Notes: generated by a model not told the origin, from the sequence alone. A stretch of DNA of 64,000 nucleotides from Candidatus Dadabacteria bacterium CSP1-2 (GCA_001443445.1 LDXN01000004.1:1-64000); one strand, 5' to 3'; numbered from the stretch's first letter, positions 1 through 9,390 are shown. Numbers and translations: made by a program.

Positions 1-248
1 CCCACCAACATAAAAGAATTTTTGAAAAAATATGTTTTCATATTATTTCTCCGCACATATCTCTTTCAATTTTACAAAATATGGCTATATAGTATACATA
101 ACAATGTGAATAATATATTAAGTTTTGTTTTAGTATTTTAAGCAGGATTAATTATTGAAAAAGTCTAATATTTCGTTAAAATTTGGAATTGGATATTTTT
201 TGATATTCGTGTAGTCTGTAATTTCAGAATGTAAGAGGTTTATATGTT
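1..248. other. AT-rich leader region without a gene
   Basis: No coding region is visible here. It is very AT-rich and presumably holds the promoter of the downstream Fur-family gene. A purine-rich ribosome-binding site (AAGAGG) lies about 10 bases before the ATG at 249. I see no clear 7-1-7 Fur-type palindrome, so autoregulation is not evident. Confidence 0.4.
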
Positions 249-701
249 ATGAAACTGGATAAAATTGAAATGGAGCACCGCGTTGAAAATTTCATTATGC
301 AATGCCGAGAGTTAAGAATTAAAGTCACGCCGCAGAGGATTGCTATTTATAAGGAGCTTTCAAGTACTGGTGAGCATCCAAGCGCCGAGATCATATATAA
401 GAAGATAAAGAAATACTATCCTAATATTTCGCTTACGACTATTTACAGGACTTTAGAAACATTTGAGAAACTAGGAATAATATCAGTAGCAAATATACTT
501 CATGACGCCGCTCGTTATGATGCCAATTTAAATCCCCATCATCATTTAGTCTGTGTGGTTTGTAAAAGAGTAGAGGATTTTTATGACGATTCACTTTCGA
601 ATCTAACAATTCCTGAGGAGTCTTTAGATAACTACAAGGTCCTAGGTTATAGCATTCAGCTAAACGGTATCTGCAAGGAATGTCAAAAAAAGAAATCTTA
701 A
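249..701 (+). CDS. Fur/PerR-family metal-dependent transcriptional repressor
   Basis: This 150-residue protein has the standard length and layout of the Fur family: an N-terminal winged helix (about residues 15-85, with VTPQRIAIYKEL and LTTIYRTLETFEKLG typical of the DNA-binding part) and a C-terminal metal/dimerisation domain. HHHLVCVVC supplies the His cluster and the first CxxC; ICKEC near the C-terminus supplies the second, so a structural Zn(Cys)4 site is expected. The PerR/Fur distinction rests on metal and oxidation chemistry that I cannot decide here; the domain has a PerR-like look. It stands alone ahead of the cytochrome oxidase operon. The 7-1-7 palindromes near the ferritin-like genes at 7.5-9.6 kb are plausible targets, which is inference. 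Confidence 0.88.
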   Translation: MKLDKIEMEHRVENFIMQCRELRIKVTPQRIAIYKELSSTGEHPSAEIIYKKIKKYYPNISLTTIYRTLETFEKLGIISVANILHDAARYDANLNPHHHLVCVVCKRVEDFYDDSLSNLTIPEESLDNYKVLGYSIQLNGICKECQKKKS

Positions 702-943
702 GGAAAACCCCTTCTTGACAGAATTTAGGAAACCGTTAAACTAAAACTTGAGAAATTTTTTTAGTTAATTTGGCTAGAATTGGTTAACCTCATATAGAGT
801 TGCAAGTTATATAGTTCATTCTAATCTCTCGAAATATCAAAATAAAACTATAAAAAATGAAGAATTGTGTGAAGATATATTGGATTGTGTGTAAGGCTAC
901 TAAATAATTATTGACTGAAAAGGGAGGCCCTTTCTGTTCTTTG

Positions 944-1794
944 ATGTTTAATCGATTATCAAATTTTGGATTCATAACAGCTCTTATTTACGCTTTTGTT
1001 TTTATAATAAATTTTTCATATGCCCATGCCATTTCAAATACAGCGGATGTAAAGGATATTGGGGTTACTGAAAGGCTAGGAGAGTACATACCGCTTGATC
1101 TTACCTTTAAAGATGAAGATGGGAATTCATTAAAACTTAGCGATTTATTTCAAGACGAGAAACCTGTAATATTAACCCCTGTATACTACGAATGCCCTAG
1201 ATTATGTGGCTTCATCTTGAACGGAGTTCTTGAAGTTGTTAACAATCTTAGTTCCATAACTCTAGGAAAGGATTTTAAAATAGTGAGTGTAAGTTTTAAC
1301 CCTGATGAGACACATAGCTTAGCAAAGGCTAAAGCTGATAATTACCACAAGGCATTAGAAAATCATCAATCCTCAGACAAAGACTGGCATTTTCTTACAG
1401 GTGATGGGGAAAACATAAGCAACTAACTGAAGCCGTAGGATTTAAATACAAAAAAGATGGAGAAGAATTTGCGCATTCATCAGTTTTAGTTGTTCTTACT
1501 CCTCGGGGAAAGATCTCACGTTATCTCTATGGAGTACAATACGAACCAAAGAACCTTAAGCTTTCACTTCTTGAAGCATCAGAGGGTGAGATAGGTTCTT
1601 CTAAGTTGCTAAATAAGGTTATGCTTTTTTGTTACGAATTTGATCCGGTTGGGAAAAGATACGCACTACAAGCCCTTAACGTTGTGAAAGTAGGAGGGGT
1701 AATAACGCTTTTATCCTTGGCCGGATTTTTGACATATTTGTGGAAAAAGGAAAAGAACAAAGCTCCAAATAGTCACGGAGGTTTAAAAAAGTAG
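944..1794 (+). pseudogene. SCO1/SenC copper chaperone for cytochrome oxidase, frameshifted
   Basis: SCO1/SenC proteins deliver copper to the CuA site of oxidase subunit II. The first part (944-1426) has a signal anchor (FGFITALIYAFVFIINFSYA) and a thioredoxin-like fold with the copper motif CPRLC. It runs into TAA after GDGENISN. From about 1417 the +1-related frame continues the same protein (QLTEAVGFKYKKDGEEFAHS, then the ORF listed at 1606-1794, ending in a C-terminal membrane helix and a basic tail). Adding one base in ATAAGCAAC (giving ata-aag-caa) restores a single frame, so a one-base deletion or a sequencing error is the simplest reading. The ORF track start at 911 is a TTG; ATG 944 puts the signal peptide at the N-terminus. 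The stop lies 2 bases before coxB. Confidence 0.85.
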
Positions 1795-1796
1795 AA

Positions 1797-2726
1797 ATGA
1801 ATTGGGTTCCTGAGGTAGCATCGAACCTTGCTAGTAAGGTGGATGCTGTTATATGGTTCATTACAGTAATATCACTTGTATTTTTTATTCTTATTTCGAT
1901 TTTTCTTGTTTATTTCGCAATTAGGTATAGAAGAAGACAGGAAAACGAAGAAACACCTTATATAACAGGCAGTCATGTTCTTGAAACGATATGGACTATA
2001 ATACCATCAATCCTCCTTATCGTGATTTTTGTTTATGGTTTTGTTGTTTACAAAGATATGAGGACGCCACCAGAGGATTCTCTAGAGGTAACTGTCATTG
2101 GAAGGCAATGGCTTTGGCAGTTTAAATATAATAATGGCAAGACGACGCTAAATGAACTATATATTCCAGAAGGAAGACCTATTAAGCTCGTTATGACATC
2201 TGAGGACGTTCTGCATAGCTTTTTTGTTCCAGCGTTTCGAGTAAAACAGGATCTTGTTGGAGGGATGTATACATATCTTTGGTTCACACCAACAAAGACT
2301 GGCACATATGAACTCTACTGTACTGAATATTGTGGAACTGGCCATTCAACGATGCTTGGTAAGGTTATCGTTATGAGCCCTCAAGAATATGAAAAATGGG
2401 AGAAGGGTGAAGAAGAAAAGGCTGTAGCAAGTTTACCACCCGCAGAACTCGGGAAACAGCTTTACACGCAGAGGGGATGCAATGCTTGCCACAGCATAGA
2501 TGGAAGCTCACTCGTAGGCCCTACATGGAAAGGGTTGTATGGACACGAGGTAGTTTTGCAAGATGGCACAAAGGTCACCGCAGATGAAAATTACATTCGA
2601 GAAGCTATCTTAGAACCTCAAGCAAAAATGGTAAAGGGATTTGGTCCAGTTATGCCATCATTTAAAGGTGTTATTAGTGATGATGAGATTTCAGACTTAA
2701 TTGCCTATATAAAGACCTTGAAATAA
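1797..2726 (+). CDS. coxB: Cytochrome c oxidase subunit II with fused cytochrome c domain
   Basis: Subunit II accepts electrons from cytochrome c through the binuclear CuA centre. Two N-terminal membrane helices (about residues 16-43 and 63-85) anchor a periplasmic cupredoxin domain. The CuA ligands are visible: His in VLHSFFVPAF and the block CTEYCGTGHSTM. The protein continues past the usual end into a cytochrome c domain with heme motif CNACH (about residue 228) and a candidate axial Met in FGPVMPSFKG, so this is a caa3-type fusion. At 309 residues the length fits that architecture. It follows sco1 after 2 bases and leads coxA by 33 bases, with a good ribosome-binding site (GCGGAGGTG) before coxA. 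Confidence 0.96.
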   Translation: MNWVPEVASNLASKVDAVIWFITVISLVFFILISIFLVYFAIRYRRRQENEETPYITGSHVLETIWTIIPSILLIVIFVYGFVVYKDMRTPPEDSLEVTVIGRQWLWQFKYNNGKTTLNELYIPEGRPIKLVMTSEDVLHSFFVPAFRVKQDLVGGMYTYLWFTPTKTGTYELYCTEYCGTGHSTMLGKVIVMSPQEYEKWEKGEEEKAVASLPPAELGKQLYTQRGCNACHSIDGSSLVGPTWKGLYGHEVVLQDGTKVTADENYIREAILEPQAKMVKGFGPVMPSFKGVISDDEISDLIAYIKTLK

Positions 2727-2759
2727 GTTAATTAGTATAAAAAGCGGAGGTGTTTTCTC

Positions 2760-4364
2760 ATGGCAAATCACACTATTGCTGAGACTATAACAATTCCATA
2801 TCTGGAAGAAAAGGGTTTACTTTCTTGGCTTACTTCAACTGATCACAAGCGAATAAGCATCATGTATCTTTTATCCATTTCTACATTTTTCGTTCTAGCG
2901 GGTATCTCTGCCCTTCTTTTGAGATTTGAGCTTTTAATGCCTGGGAAAACCATTGTAGATGCACATACATACAATGTGCTCTTTACATTTCATGGAGCGG
3001 TGATGGTTTTTCTCTTTATCGTTCCAGGACTTGCTGCAAGCTTCGGTAATTTTCTTATTCCGCTTATGATAGGGGCAAGGGATGTGGCATTTCCACGCCT
3101 TAATCTTATGAGTTACTGGATTTATTTGTTAGGCGCGCTTATAATCCTCATTTCTCTTTCAAAACCTGCAGATACCGGCTGGACCTTCTACACGCCTTAT
3201 AGTATCAGGACCGGTACTGACGTTATTCTCCTTACTTTTGGAATTTTTGTACTGGGTTTTTCTTCTATTCTTACGGGACTTAACTTTATTGTAACTATCC
3301 ACAAGCTGAGAGCTCCGGGTATGACATGGCATCGCCTTCCTCTTTTTATATGGGCATCGTATGCAACAGCTATCCTTCAGGTTCTTGCTACCCCTGTTAT
3401 TGCTATTTCACTTCTTCTTCTTATTGCTGAGAGGGTTTTTGGAATTGGGTTCTTTGACCCTGCAAAGGGTGGAGACCCTATTTTATTCCAACACTTCTTT
3501 TGGTTCTATTCTCATCCGGCTGTCTATATCATGATCATTCCTGCTATGGGTGTGATATCCGAGGTGATACCGGTATTTTCCAGAAAACCGATCTTTGGTT
3601 ACAAAGCGATAGCCTATTCAAGCCTTGCAATAGCACTTATCAGTTTTTTCGTCTGGGCACACCACATGTTTGTGAGCGGTATGTCGGAAGTGGCAGCAAC
3701 TATCTTCTCTTTCCTGACTTTCCTCGTTGCGATTCCTACTGCAATTAAGGTTTTTAACTGGACAGCCACACTTTATAAAGGCTCAATAGACCTTAAATCC
3801 CCAATGCTTTATGCGCTCTCCTTTATTTTCCTTTTTACAATAGGTGGGCTTACGGGGGTTTTCCTTGGGGCTCTTGCTGCGGATGTGCATCTTCACGATA
3901 CCTACTTTGTAGTTGCTCACATGCATTATGTCATGATAGGTGGAACGATAATGGGTTTTTTTGCAGCGCTACACTTCTGGTACCCCAAGATGACTGGAAA
4001 GATGTTTAATGAAAAGGTTGCAAAGATCGCTTGGGCGTTTGTGTTTATAGGTTTCAATGTGACCTTCTTCCCTCAATTTATCTTAGGGACTCAAGGAATG
4101 CCAAGAAGGTACGCTGACTATCCACCACAGTTCCATTCGCTTAATGAACTTTCAAGTATTGGTTCATGGATTCTGGGTATTGGCATGTTTGTGATGGCTA
4201 TCAACCTATTACGTGGACTCTTCAACGGCGAAAAGGCGCCTCAGAATCCTTTCAATTCACTTTCTTTAGAATGGCAAGTTCCTTCGCCACCTCCCCATGA
4301 GAACTTTGAGGAGATACCTCATGTAACTGATTGGACATATGGATACGGAAAAAAGAGTGCATAG
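2760..4364 (+). CDS. coxA: Cytochrome c oxidase subunit I (heme-copper oxidase)
   Basis: This is the catalytic subunit carrying heme a, heme a3 and CuB; it reduces oxygen to water and pumps protons. The 534 residues form about 12 membrane helices. Ligands are visible: His in [10 protein letters not shown] (heme a), His-Tyr in FYSHPAVY (CuB and the cross-linked Tyr), the His pair in WAHHMFVSG (CuB) and VAHMHYVM (heme a3 and heme a). The Glu of the classical GHPEVY motif is replaced: YSHPAVY is the signature of the A2 subfamily, in which Tyr-Ser take over the end of the D channel. It sits in the full operon between coxB and coxC. Confidence 0.97.
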   Translation: MANHTIAETITIPYLEEKGLLSWLTSTDHKRISIMYLLSISTFFVLAGISALLLRFELLMPGKTIVDAHTYNVLFTFHGAVMVFLFIVPGLAASFGNFLIPLMIGARDVAFPRLNLMSYWIYLLGALIILISLSKPADTGWTFYTPYSIRTGTDVILLTFGIFVLGFSSILTGLNFIVTIHKLRAPGMTWHRLPLFIWASYATAILQVLATPVIAISLLLLIAERVFGIGFFDPAKGGDPILFQHFFWFYSHPAVYIMIIPAMGVISEVIPVFSRKPIFGYKAIAYSSLAIALISFFVWAHHMFVSGMSEVAATIFSFLTFLVAIPTAIKVFNWTATLYKGSIDLKSPMLYALSFIFLFTIGGLTGVFLGALAADVHLHDTYFVVAHMHYVMIGGTIMGFFAALHFWYPKMTGKMFNEKVAKIAWAFVFIGFNVTFFPQFILGTQGMPRRYADYPPQFHSLNELSSIGSWILGIGMFVMAINLLRGLFNGEKAPQNPFNSLSLEWQVPSPPPHENFEEIPHVTDWTYGYGKKSA

Positions 4365-4373
4365 GAGGACTTA

Positions 4374-4982
4374 ATGGAAGGAGTAGAGAAAATAGAGCAT
4401 GTTCACGGTCATCATGTAGACCCCGTAGTTGAGTATCAATCATTAAAGTTTGGGATGTGGCTTTTTATAGCCACAGAGCTTTTGCTTTTTGGAGGTCTTT
4501 TTGCAGCTTATACGATTTTTCGTGCTAAGTTCCCTGAGATGTTTGCAGAACAGCACCTTGAACTTAATAAAACGCTTGGTGCATTAAATACCGCGGTGCT
4601 AATCTTGAGCAGTTTGACTATGGCACTCGGCGTTACATCAATTCAAAGGGGAAAACCAAAACGTCTCGCCCTGTTTTTACTTCTAACCATTCTTTTGGGG
4701 CTTGCATTTGGTGTTAATAAGTACTTTGAGTACAGCGCTAAGTTTCACCACCACATATACCCTGGTACAAGCATCTTCTTTTCACTTTATTTTACGATGA
4801 CAGGGCTTCACATGCTACACGTTTTTGCAGGTATGGCCCTTCTTACGACTATGCTTGTACTTACTTTAAGGGGAAGGTTCTCTGATAAGTATTACACACC
4901 TGTAGAGGTAAGTGGTCTTTACTGGCACCTTGTAGACCTTATATGGATTTATCTATTCCCATTACTATATCTAATAGCTTAA
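4374..4982 (+). CDS. coxC: Cytochrome c oxidase subunit III
   Basis: The 202-residue protein has five predicted membrane helices, as in short caa3-type subunit III proteins. LKFGMWLFIATELLLFGGLF near the N-terminus and GLYWHLVDLIWIYLFPLLYL at the C-terminus are family hallmarks. Subunit III stabilises subunit I and proton uptake. The gene starts 9 bases after coxA with GGAGG in the gap, so translation is probably coupled. The N-terminus is His-rich (VHGHH), a feature without known importance. Confidence 0.95.
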   Translation: MEGVEKIEHVHGHHVDPVVEYQSLKFGMWLFIATELLLFGGLFAAYTIFRAKFPEMFAEQHLELNKTLGALNTAVLILSSLTMALGVTSIQRGKPKRLALFLLLTILLGLAFGVNKYFEYSAKFHHHIYPGTSIFFSLYFTMTGLHMLHVFAGMALLTTMLVLTLRGRFSDKYYTPVEVSGLYWHLVDLIWIYLFPLLYLIA

Positions 4983-4995
4983 ATGGAGGTTAATT

Positions 4996-5313
4996 ATGGA
5001 TACGAAAGCGCATGCAGATGAGACCATAAATCATATTACACCATATAGAATCTATGTTTTGGTATGGGTTACTCTTATGGTATTAACCGTTATTTCTGTT
5101 GGGGTTTCTTATTTCCATTTTGGAATCTTTAATATTGTGGTTGCACTTGCAGTTGCTTCAGTAAAGGCATCACTTGTAGCACTATATTTTATGCACCTTA
5201 AATATGAGGATAAAATCACGTGGGTATTTGCTCTCTATCCACTCGGGCTTCTTGCTCTTCTAATTGGTTTGAGTATAAGCGATGTCTTTTTTAGAGCTGT
5301 AGTCTCACCCTAA
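4996..5313 (+). CDS. coxD: Cytochrome c oxidase subunit IV (caa3-type, small)
   Basis: The 105-residue protein has three hydrophobic helices and the motif ALYFMHLKYEDK, typical of the CtaF/CyoD-like subunit IV of bacterial oxidases. It carries no cofactor and assists assembly of the subunit I/III core. The context, 13 bases after coxC and 6 bases before ctaA, supports the assignment. A ribosome-binding site (TGGAGG) precedes the ATG. Confidence 0.88.
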   Translation: MDTKAHADETINHITPYRIYVLVWVTLMVLTVISVGVSYFHFGIFNIVVALAVASVKASLVALYFMHLKYEDKITWVFALYPLGLLALLIGLSISDVFFRAVVSP

Positions 5314-5319
5314 TTTTTT

Positions 5320-6174
5320 ATGCTAGGCAAAATCGCCGTTTCTCTTCTTTTTCTTCTCCTAGTATGGGGTAATATCGTTGCAGGCCTAAAAGTAGGACTT
5401 GCTTGTCCGGATTGGCCCCTTTGTCATGGTAAGGTTCTTCCTCCCTTTAGATGGGACATTTATATGGAGTTCATGCATCGTGTGATTGGGGCTATAACCT
5501 CAGTTTTTATCATACTGCTTACTTACAATAGATTTAGAAGTTACACAGGTGTTGCTAGATTAACTCCTATCCTCACTGTACTTCTCCTTTTATTCCAGAT
5601 AATCCTTGGAGGAGTTGTAGTTCTACTAAAACTCCCAGTTGATCTTACCACCTTTCATTTTTCGATTGCTCTTATTATTTTTTCTCTAACGTTCTATATG
5701 GCGTTCTTTAATGGTATGGAGAAGAAGCCAGTTTTTTCGATTGCTGATTATAGCGGTTTATTTTTCCTTATAGCCCTATTGGTTTTCACTCAAGCAGTTT
5801 TAGGAGCCTATGTGAGACATTCTGAGGCTGGGCTTGCCTGCCCGGACTTTCCAAAATGTTTAGGATACTGGGTCCCTCCAGAGCTTGTAGGAATCGTTCT
5901 AACACATTTTTCACACCGCTCTTTAGCGTATCTTATCTTCATTACTGTTGTGTTGCTCTATGCCTTTTCATATATAAACTCTGTGCTTAATTATAAACGC
6001 TCAAAAATTTTAATTTTAATTCTTTTTATTATTCTCCAAGTTATAGTAGGGATTAGCGTGATCCACTCTAAACTTTATTTCCTAGCAACTGCTCTTCACC
6101 TAGCGATTGCCCTTTTCATACTCTCCACAGTTCTCTATATATGGTTTCAAGTTATGGTGGAGAAACGTGTATAA
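5320..6174 (+). CDS. ctaA: Heme A synthase (CtaA/COX15 family)
   Basis: CtaA oxidises the C8 methyl group of heme O to the formyl group of heme A. The 284-residue protein has eight predicted helices in two homologous halves. Each half carries the family signature of an extracytoplasmic CPDWPLCHG-like loop (CPDWPLCHG and CPDFPKCLG), and each has His ligands (FMHRVIGA, TTFHFSIA, FSHRSLAY, TALHLAIA). The paired-Cys loops are characteristic of type-1 CtaA. It directly follows coxD, so the operon supplies its own heme A. Confidence 0.95.
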   Translation: MLGKIAVSLLFLLLVWGNIVAGLKVGLACPDWPLCHGKVLPPFRWDIYMEFMHRVIGAITSVFIILLTYNRFRSYTGVARLTPILTVLLLLFQIILGGVVVLLKLPVDLTTFHFSIALIIFSLTFYMAFFNGMEKKPVFSIADYSGLFFLIALLVFTQAVLGAYVRHSEAGLACPDFPKCLGYWVPPELVGIVLTHFSHRSLAYLIFITVVLLYAFSYINSVLNYKRSKILILILFIILQVIVGISVIHSKLYFLATALHLAIALFILSTVLYIWFQVMVEKRV

Positions 6175-6177
6175 TTG

Positions 6178-6393
6178 ATTGCGGATTTCGGAATTCGGAT
6201 TGCGGAATAAAAGATGTTTAATTAGCTACTAGTAGTTAAACTCCAATGACCAAGCATCAAATTCCAAACAAATCCAAAATTCCAATGTTTGGTACTTGGA
6301 ATTTAGAGCTTGGGGATTGTTTGTGATTTAGTGCTTGTCATTTGGAATTTGTAGTTTCATTCGTGGCTAATATGTAGGTGCCTCCGCAATCCA
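6178..6393. repeat. Nested palindromic intergenic element between ctaA and ctaB
   Basis: The ends are a perfect 10-bp inverted pair: GGATTGCGGA (6197-6206) and TCCGCAATCC (6383-6392). Inside is a second inverted set built on CAAATTCCAAA and its complement TTTGGAATTTG, plus a short tandem of GCGGATTTCGGAATTCGG. There is no open reading frame. It interrupts an otherwise tightly packed operon, so it is probably an inserted non-coding miniature element. Confidence 0.75.
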
Positions 6394-6396
6394 CAA

Positions 6397-7368
6397 TTGA
6401 AGGGAGGGCTAAAAATTATAGAAGAAACCAAGGTAGAGTCAGCCGAAAGGGCACCTAAGAAGATTCTCGTATCAACCCTTCTCCTTCTAAAACCTAGAAT
6501 TATACTCAGTGTTGCTTTTACTGGAATTGCAGGAATGGTGCTTGCCAATAAGGGGTTTCCATCTTCATACATAATTATTTTTGGTATTGTGTCTTTACTT
6601 TTGAGTGCTGCTGGGGCTGCGATTTTAAACAACATTCTTGATAAGCAAATAGATGTTTTGATGAAAAGGTTAGGTAGGCGCGTTGAAGCGCTAAAGATCG
6701 TTGGTGAAAGAACAGCCCTTTTTATTGCACTTTTATTCATAATAGTTTCGCTCTTTATCTCTTTTTATTTTCTTAATTTTGCAAATGGTGTTCTCATTGT
6801 CGCTGCTCTTCTAAGCTATACATTTCTTTATACGCTTTATCTAAAGCGCAGTTCTCCATATGGAACGATTCCCGGAGGTCTTCCGGGTGCCCTACCAGTG
6901 TTAATTGGATATTCAGCAGTAAAACCTAATTTAGGGATTGATGGGATAATCCTATTTCTTATCATGATTCTCTGGCAACCGCCACATTTTTGGGCGCTTG
7001 CTCAGAAATATAAGAATGATTATCAAAATGCTGGAGTGCCTGTTATGCCGGTTGCGCTTGGTACAAAATATACAAATATATTTATGCTACTCTATTCTCT
7101 ATCCCTTTTTCCTCTTTCTTTATCTTTATGGTTCTTAGGATATTGCTCTAGTTTATATGCAATAGTCGCTATTATAGTTGGTATTTATTTTGAATATGTA
7201 ATGATTAGAAGTGTTCTTACAAACTCCAGCTATGGAAAAGCATTTGGTGTTTCAATTTTATATATATTGGTACTTATGGCCTCTCTAATAATTGATGTTT
7301 CTTTAGGCTCAGCAAACACGGTTTTGCAATGTACTGAGATTTCTAGACCTCTAAAAACGATTCCTTAA
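6397..7368 (+). CDS. ctaB: Protoheme IX farnesyltransferase (heme O synthase)
   Basis: CtaB attaches a farnesyl group to protoheme, the step before CtaA. It belongs to the UbiA prenyltransferase family: the first aspartate-rich motif is modified (NNILDKQIDVLMKR) and the second region includes YTLYLKRSSPYGTIPGGLPGALP, followed by WQPPHFWALA. About nine helices are predicted. The ORF track starts at TTG 6397, but the best ribosome-binding site (AGGGAGG, 6401-6407) points to ATT 6415 or ATA 6418, which would be a rare start and give a more usual N-terminus. The palindromic element upstream separates it from ctaA. Confidence 0.94.
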   Translation: MKGGLKIIEETKVESAERAPKKILVSTLLLLKPRIILSVAFTGIAGMVLANKGFPSSYIIIFGIVSLLLSAAGAAILNNILDKQIDVLMKRLGRRVEALKIVGERTALFIALLFIIVSLFISFYFLNFANGVLIVAALLSYTFLYTLYLKRSSPYGTIPGGLPGALPVLIGYSAVKPNLGIDGIILFLIMILWQPPHFWALAQKYKNDYQNAGVPVMPVALGTKYTNIFMLLYSLSLFPLSLSLWFLGYCSSLYAIVAIIVGIYFEYVMIRSVLTNSSYGKAFGVSILYILVLMASLIIDVSLGSANTVLQCTEISRPLKTIP

Positions 7369-7561
7369 ACTCCCTTCCACAGGATCCCTAACCCAAATCC
7401 CGATTTACTCCTAAACGATTCAGTTACAAATTATTTTAAATCTAACTCATTTTATCCGTTGAGGAATGGGGTATGTATAATTGTATTTGATCCATTAAAT
7501 ATCTGTAGCAGTGAACATAACGTTCAATTAATGAATTTGACAAATCATATTAATTATTATA

Positions 7562-7576
7562 TGGTAATTATTACCG
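7562..7576. promoter_or_regulatory. Fur/PerR-type 7-1-7 operator before ferritin-like gene
   Basis: TGGTAAT-T-ATTACCG is an almost perfect 7-1-7 inverted repeat, the geometry of Fur-family operators. It lies 22 bases before the ATG of the ferritin-like gene at 7598. The 21-bp context TATATGGTAATnATTACCGTT recurs at 9541-9562 before another gene, which argues for a shared regulator. Confidence 0.7.
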
Positions 7577-7597
7577 TTTATAAGGAGGAATTAGAAA

Positions 7598-8077
7598 ATG
7601 AAAAGAAAGGGAGTTGAAATTATAGACTTAAACGTTAAAGAGTTAATCAAGGATCTAAATAAAGCATTAGCGGCGGAGGGGCTTGCTGCTTATCGCTATA
7701 AGTATCTTTCAAAGGTGGCATCAGGACTAAACTCAATTCATATCGTCGAGGAATTTGAAAAGATGTCTGAGGAAGAATGGAAACATATGGGGGCTTTTAT
7801 GGAAAGAATAGTTCAACTCGATGGCGAGCCAATTACGAATGCTTCGGATTGGGTTAAACATTCTTATTCCACTTATAAAGACCCTCCAAAAGATCCTTAC
7901 GATTTAGAAAAGATGATTAGAGATAGCCTAGAGACTGAAAGGGAAGCGATTGTTTTCTATAATAATCTATATAATAAGACACAGCATGCTGATCCCGTTA
8001 CAGCCGACTTGGTAATAAAAATTCTTGCTGATGAAGTTGAAGATGAAGATAAGCTTCTTAGACTCTTGAGTAAGTAG
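7598..8077 (+). CDS. Ferritin-like diiron protein (bacterioferritin/Dps-like)
   Basis: The 159-residue protein is a four-helix bundle by pattern. Glu/His iron-ligand spacing is visible: a Glu in ALAAEGLAAYRYKYL, the E..H pair in MSEEEWKHMGAF, a Glu in ETEREAIVFYNNL and a final Glu-rich helix ILADEVEDEDKLLRLL. This is the pattern of the ferritin/bacterioferritin superfamily, so iron oxidation and storage or peroxide removal is the likely role. The start has a strong AAGGAGG site. The 7-1-7 operator just upstream suggests control by a Fur/PerR-type repressor. Whether it forms 12-mers or 24-mers cannot be judged. Confidence 0.8.
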   Translation: MKRKGVEIIDLNVKELIKDLNKALAAEGLAAYRYKYLSKVASGLNSIHIVEEFEKMSEEEWKHMGAFMERIVQLDGEPITNASDWVKHSYSTYKDPPKDPYDLEKMIRDSLETEREAIVFYNNLYNKTQHADPVTADLVIKILADEVEDEDKLLRLLSK

Positions 8078-8194
8078 ATATATGATTAGTAAATTTATCG
8101 AGTCATTCATTTTTCCTGAAAACTTGGTTATTCCTAGTAATGCCATTACCAAAAAGAAAAAGTTTCTAATGCCGCTATTAGGTACAAGGCTTAA

Positions 8195-8260
8195 GACCCG
8201 TTCGTCCTGAGCCCTACGGCATTGTGCTCAGGGCAGGCTTGTCGAAGGACGTGTACAAGT
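8195..8260. repeat. Dispersed palindromic repeat (CGTTCGTCCTGAG family)
   Basis: CGTTCGTCCTGAGCCCT and the facing AGGGCAGG...GTCGAAGGACG form a long imperfect hairpin. The outer flanks GGTACAAG/GTGTACAA are also loosely inverted. A related unit with CTTCGTCGTGAGCTCAGTCG occurs at 44.3 kb. The ORF 8222-8422 is a spurious read-through of this element. Confidence 0.65.
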
Positions 8261-8344
8261 GATTGTAAAAGGAGCGGGTACTATATTCGATCACTTAATA
8301 ATTCGAAAAGGTATAAAAAAGTAGCGACTGAGAAAGCAAAGACC

Positions 8345-8677
8345 TTACCCGCGAGGATACGGCAACCCGTATTCATCACGTTGGTTTTGCATCTCTTTTT
8401 TTTGGTGTGTCTTTATACATAGATTGGAGCGGGGTTTAGCGCTACATATTAGAACAAATCCTGCTTCCTTATCCTCTGGATAGTAACGAATGGCGTCAGA
8501 CTGATCTACCTCTCCATTAAGAAGCCTTGATGCGCATGTAAGACAAAACCCTTGTAAACACATGGATGGAAGGTTGTAGCCCGCCTCAAAGGCAGCGTCT
8601 AAGATATATTCATCCTCTCCAACTTCGAGGCGGACTTCACCCTCAGGTGTAATTAGTTTTACTTCATAGGTCTTCAC
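8345..8677 (-). CDS. Plant-type [2Fe-2S] ferredoxin
   Basis: The 110-residue protein has the beta-grasp ferredoxin signature CLQGFCLTCA (C-x4-C-x2-C) followed by the fourth ligand in VLICSAKP, matching plant/adrenodoxin-like electron carriers. The N-terminal VKLITPEGEVRLEVGEDEYILDAAFEAG is typical of the family. It lies 22 bases downstream of the Dps-like gene on the same strand, so the two probably share a transcript. The ferredoxin could supply electrons for iron release or for a diiron enzyme; that pairing is inference. Confidence 0.92.
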   Translation of the reverse strand: MKTYEVKLITPEGEVRLEVGEDEYILDAAFEAGYNLPSMCLQGFCLTCASRLLNGEVDQSDAIRYYPEDKEAGFVLICSAKPRSNLCIKTHQKKEMQNQRDEYGLPYPRG

Positions 8678-8699
8678 TCAACTAAACCCTCAGATTATA

Positions 8700-9323
8700 T
8701 TAAGGGTTGTAGAATTGGCGGTTCTTGCTATATGGAGCCTCGCCCGGTTCGCCGCGTCTGAAGTGCCCGGATGGACGAATCTCTCCATCTCGCTCTTTGC
8801 TAAGAAGTTCAATGAACCATGCCTCATGCTCGGTTTCTTCCTGAAGTATTCGCGAAGCCATATCGTATGTGCGTGGATCTTTTCCAAATGTAAGGTCGCA
8901 GATTTCATTCCAGGTTCTAATTGCGCATCTCTCTGCTTCTAGTAGAATCTGCAGGATGCTTGTAGCGGTCGGATTTTCGGGCAAGTATGCATCCAGACAG
9001 GATGCCCTGTCTGCAAACTCTCGAATATCCCTTGGAAGGCCGCCACCGAGTTCATAGATTCTAGGGGTTATAAGTTCAAAATGGGCTCGATCCTCAAGGC
9101 GGGCGTCCTCACAAATTTCTTTATAGTCCTCATGTCCTGCAAGGTGCATACGAAGAATTGTGTAGTAGTAATAGGTTGTAAATTCAGCCCCTGCAGCATC
9201 AATTAGTTTTTCCCTTAATTGTTTGACATTTACACCACGGGCTTCGATTTGCTCAACTCCTACACGCTGAGTAACATCCCCTGGCTTTACTCTACCTTTC
9301 ATGTGCCGCTTTTCTTTAGCCAT
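8700..9323 (-). CDS. Dps-like (DPSL) ferritin-superfamily protein
   Basis: The 207-residue protein is a ferritin-fold diiron protein. Helix motifs include [32 protein letters not shown], a helix with [14 protein letters not shown], and [13 protein letters not shown]; these give E...E..H and E...E..H iron-ligand sets. Paired cysteines near the third helix and the EFTTYYYY segment recall the DPSL/thioferritin group known from archaea and anaerobes, which detoxify peroxide while oxidising iron. The gene is divergent from the small basic gene at 9.6 kb and has a degenerate 7-1-7 palindrome upstream. The start ATG 9323 has an appropriately spaced GGAGG site (AAGGAGG on the minus strand). Confidence 0.78.
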   Translation of the reverse strand: MAKEKRHMKGRVKPGDVTQRVGVEQIEARGVNVKQLREKLIDAAGAEFTTYYYYTILRMHLAGHEDYKEICEDARLEDRAHFELITPRIYELGGGLPRDIREFADRASCLDAYLPENPTATSILQILLEAERCAIRTWNEICDLTFGKDPRTYDMASRILQEETEHEAWFIELLSKERDGEIRPSGHFRRGEPGEAPYSKNRQFYNP

Positions 9324-9390
9324 GTTTTTGTGCCTCCTTATTTAGTTGTGGTTTTAGAAGTTATTATATTTGTTAGAGATAATTTGTAAA

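Noticed and set aside
1405-1430. Programmed frameshift in sco1
   Set aside because: No slippery heptamer with a downstream structure is evident and the family has none known; a deletion or read error is simpler.
8222-8422. 66-aa plus-strand ORF
   Set aside because: It consists of a dispersed palindrome and the antisense of the ferredoxin gene, and has a biased composition.
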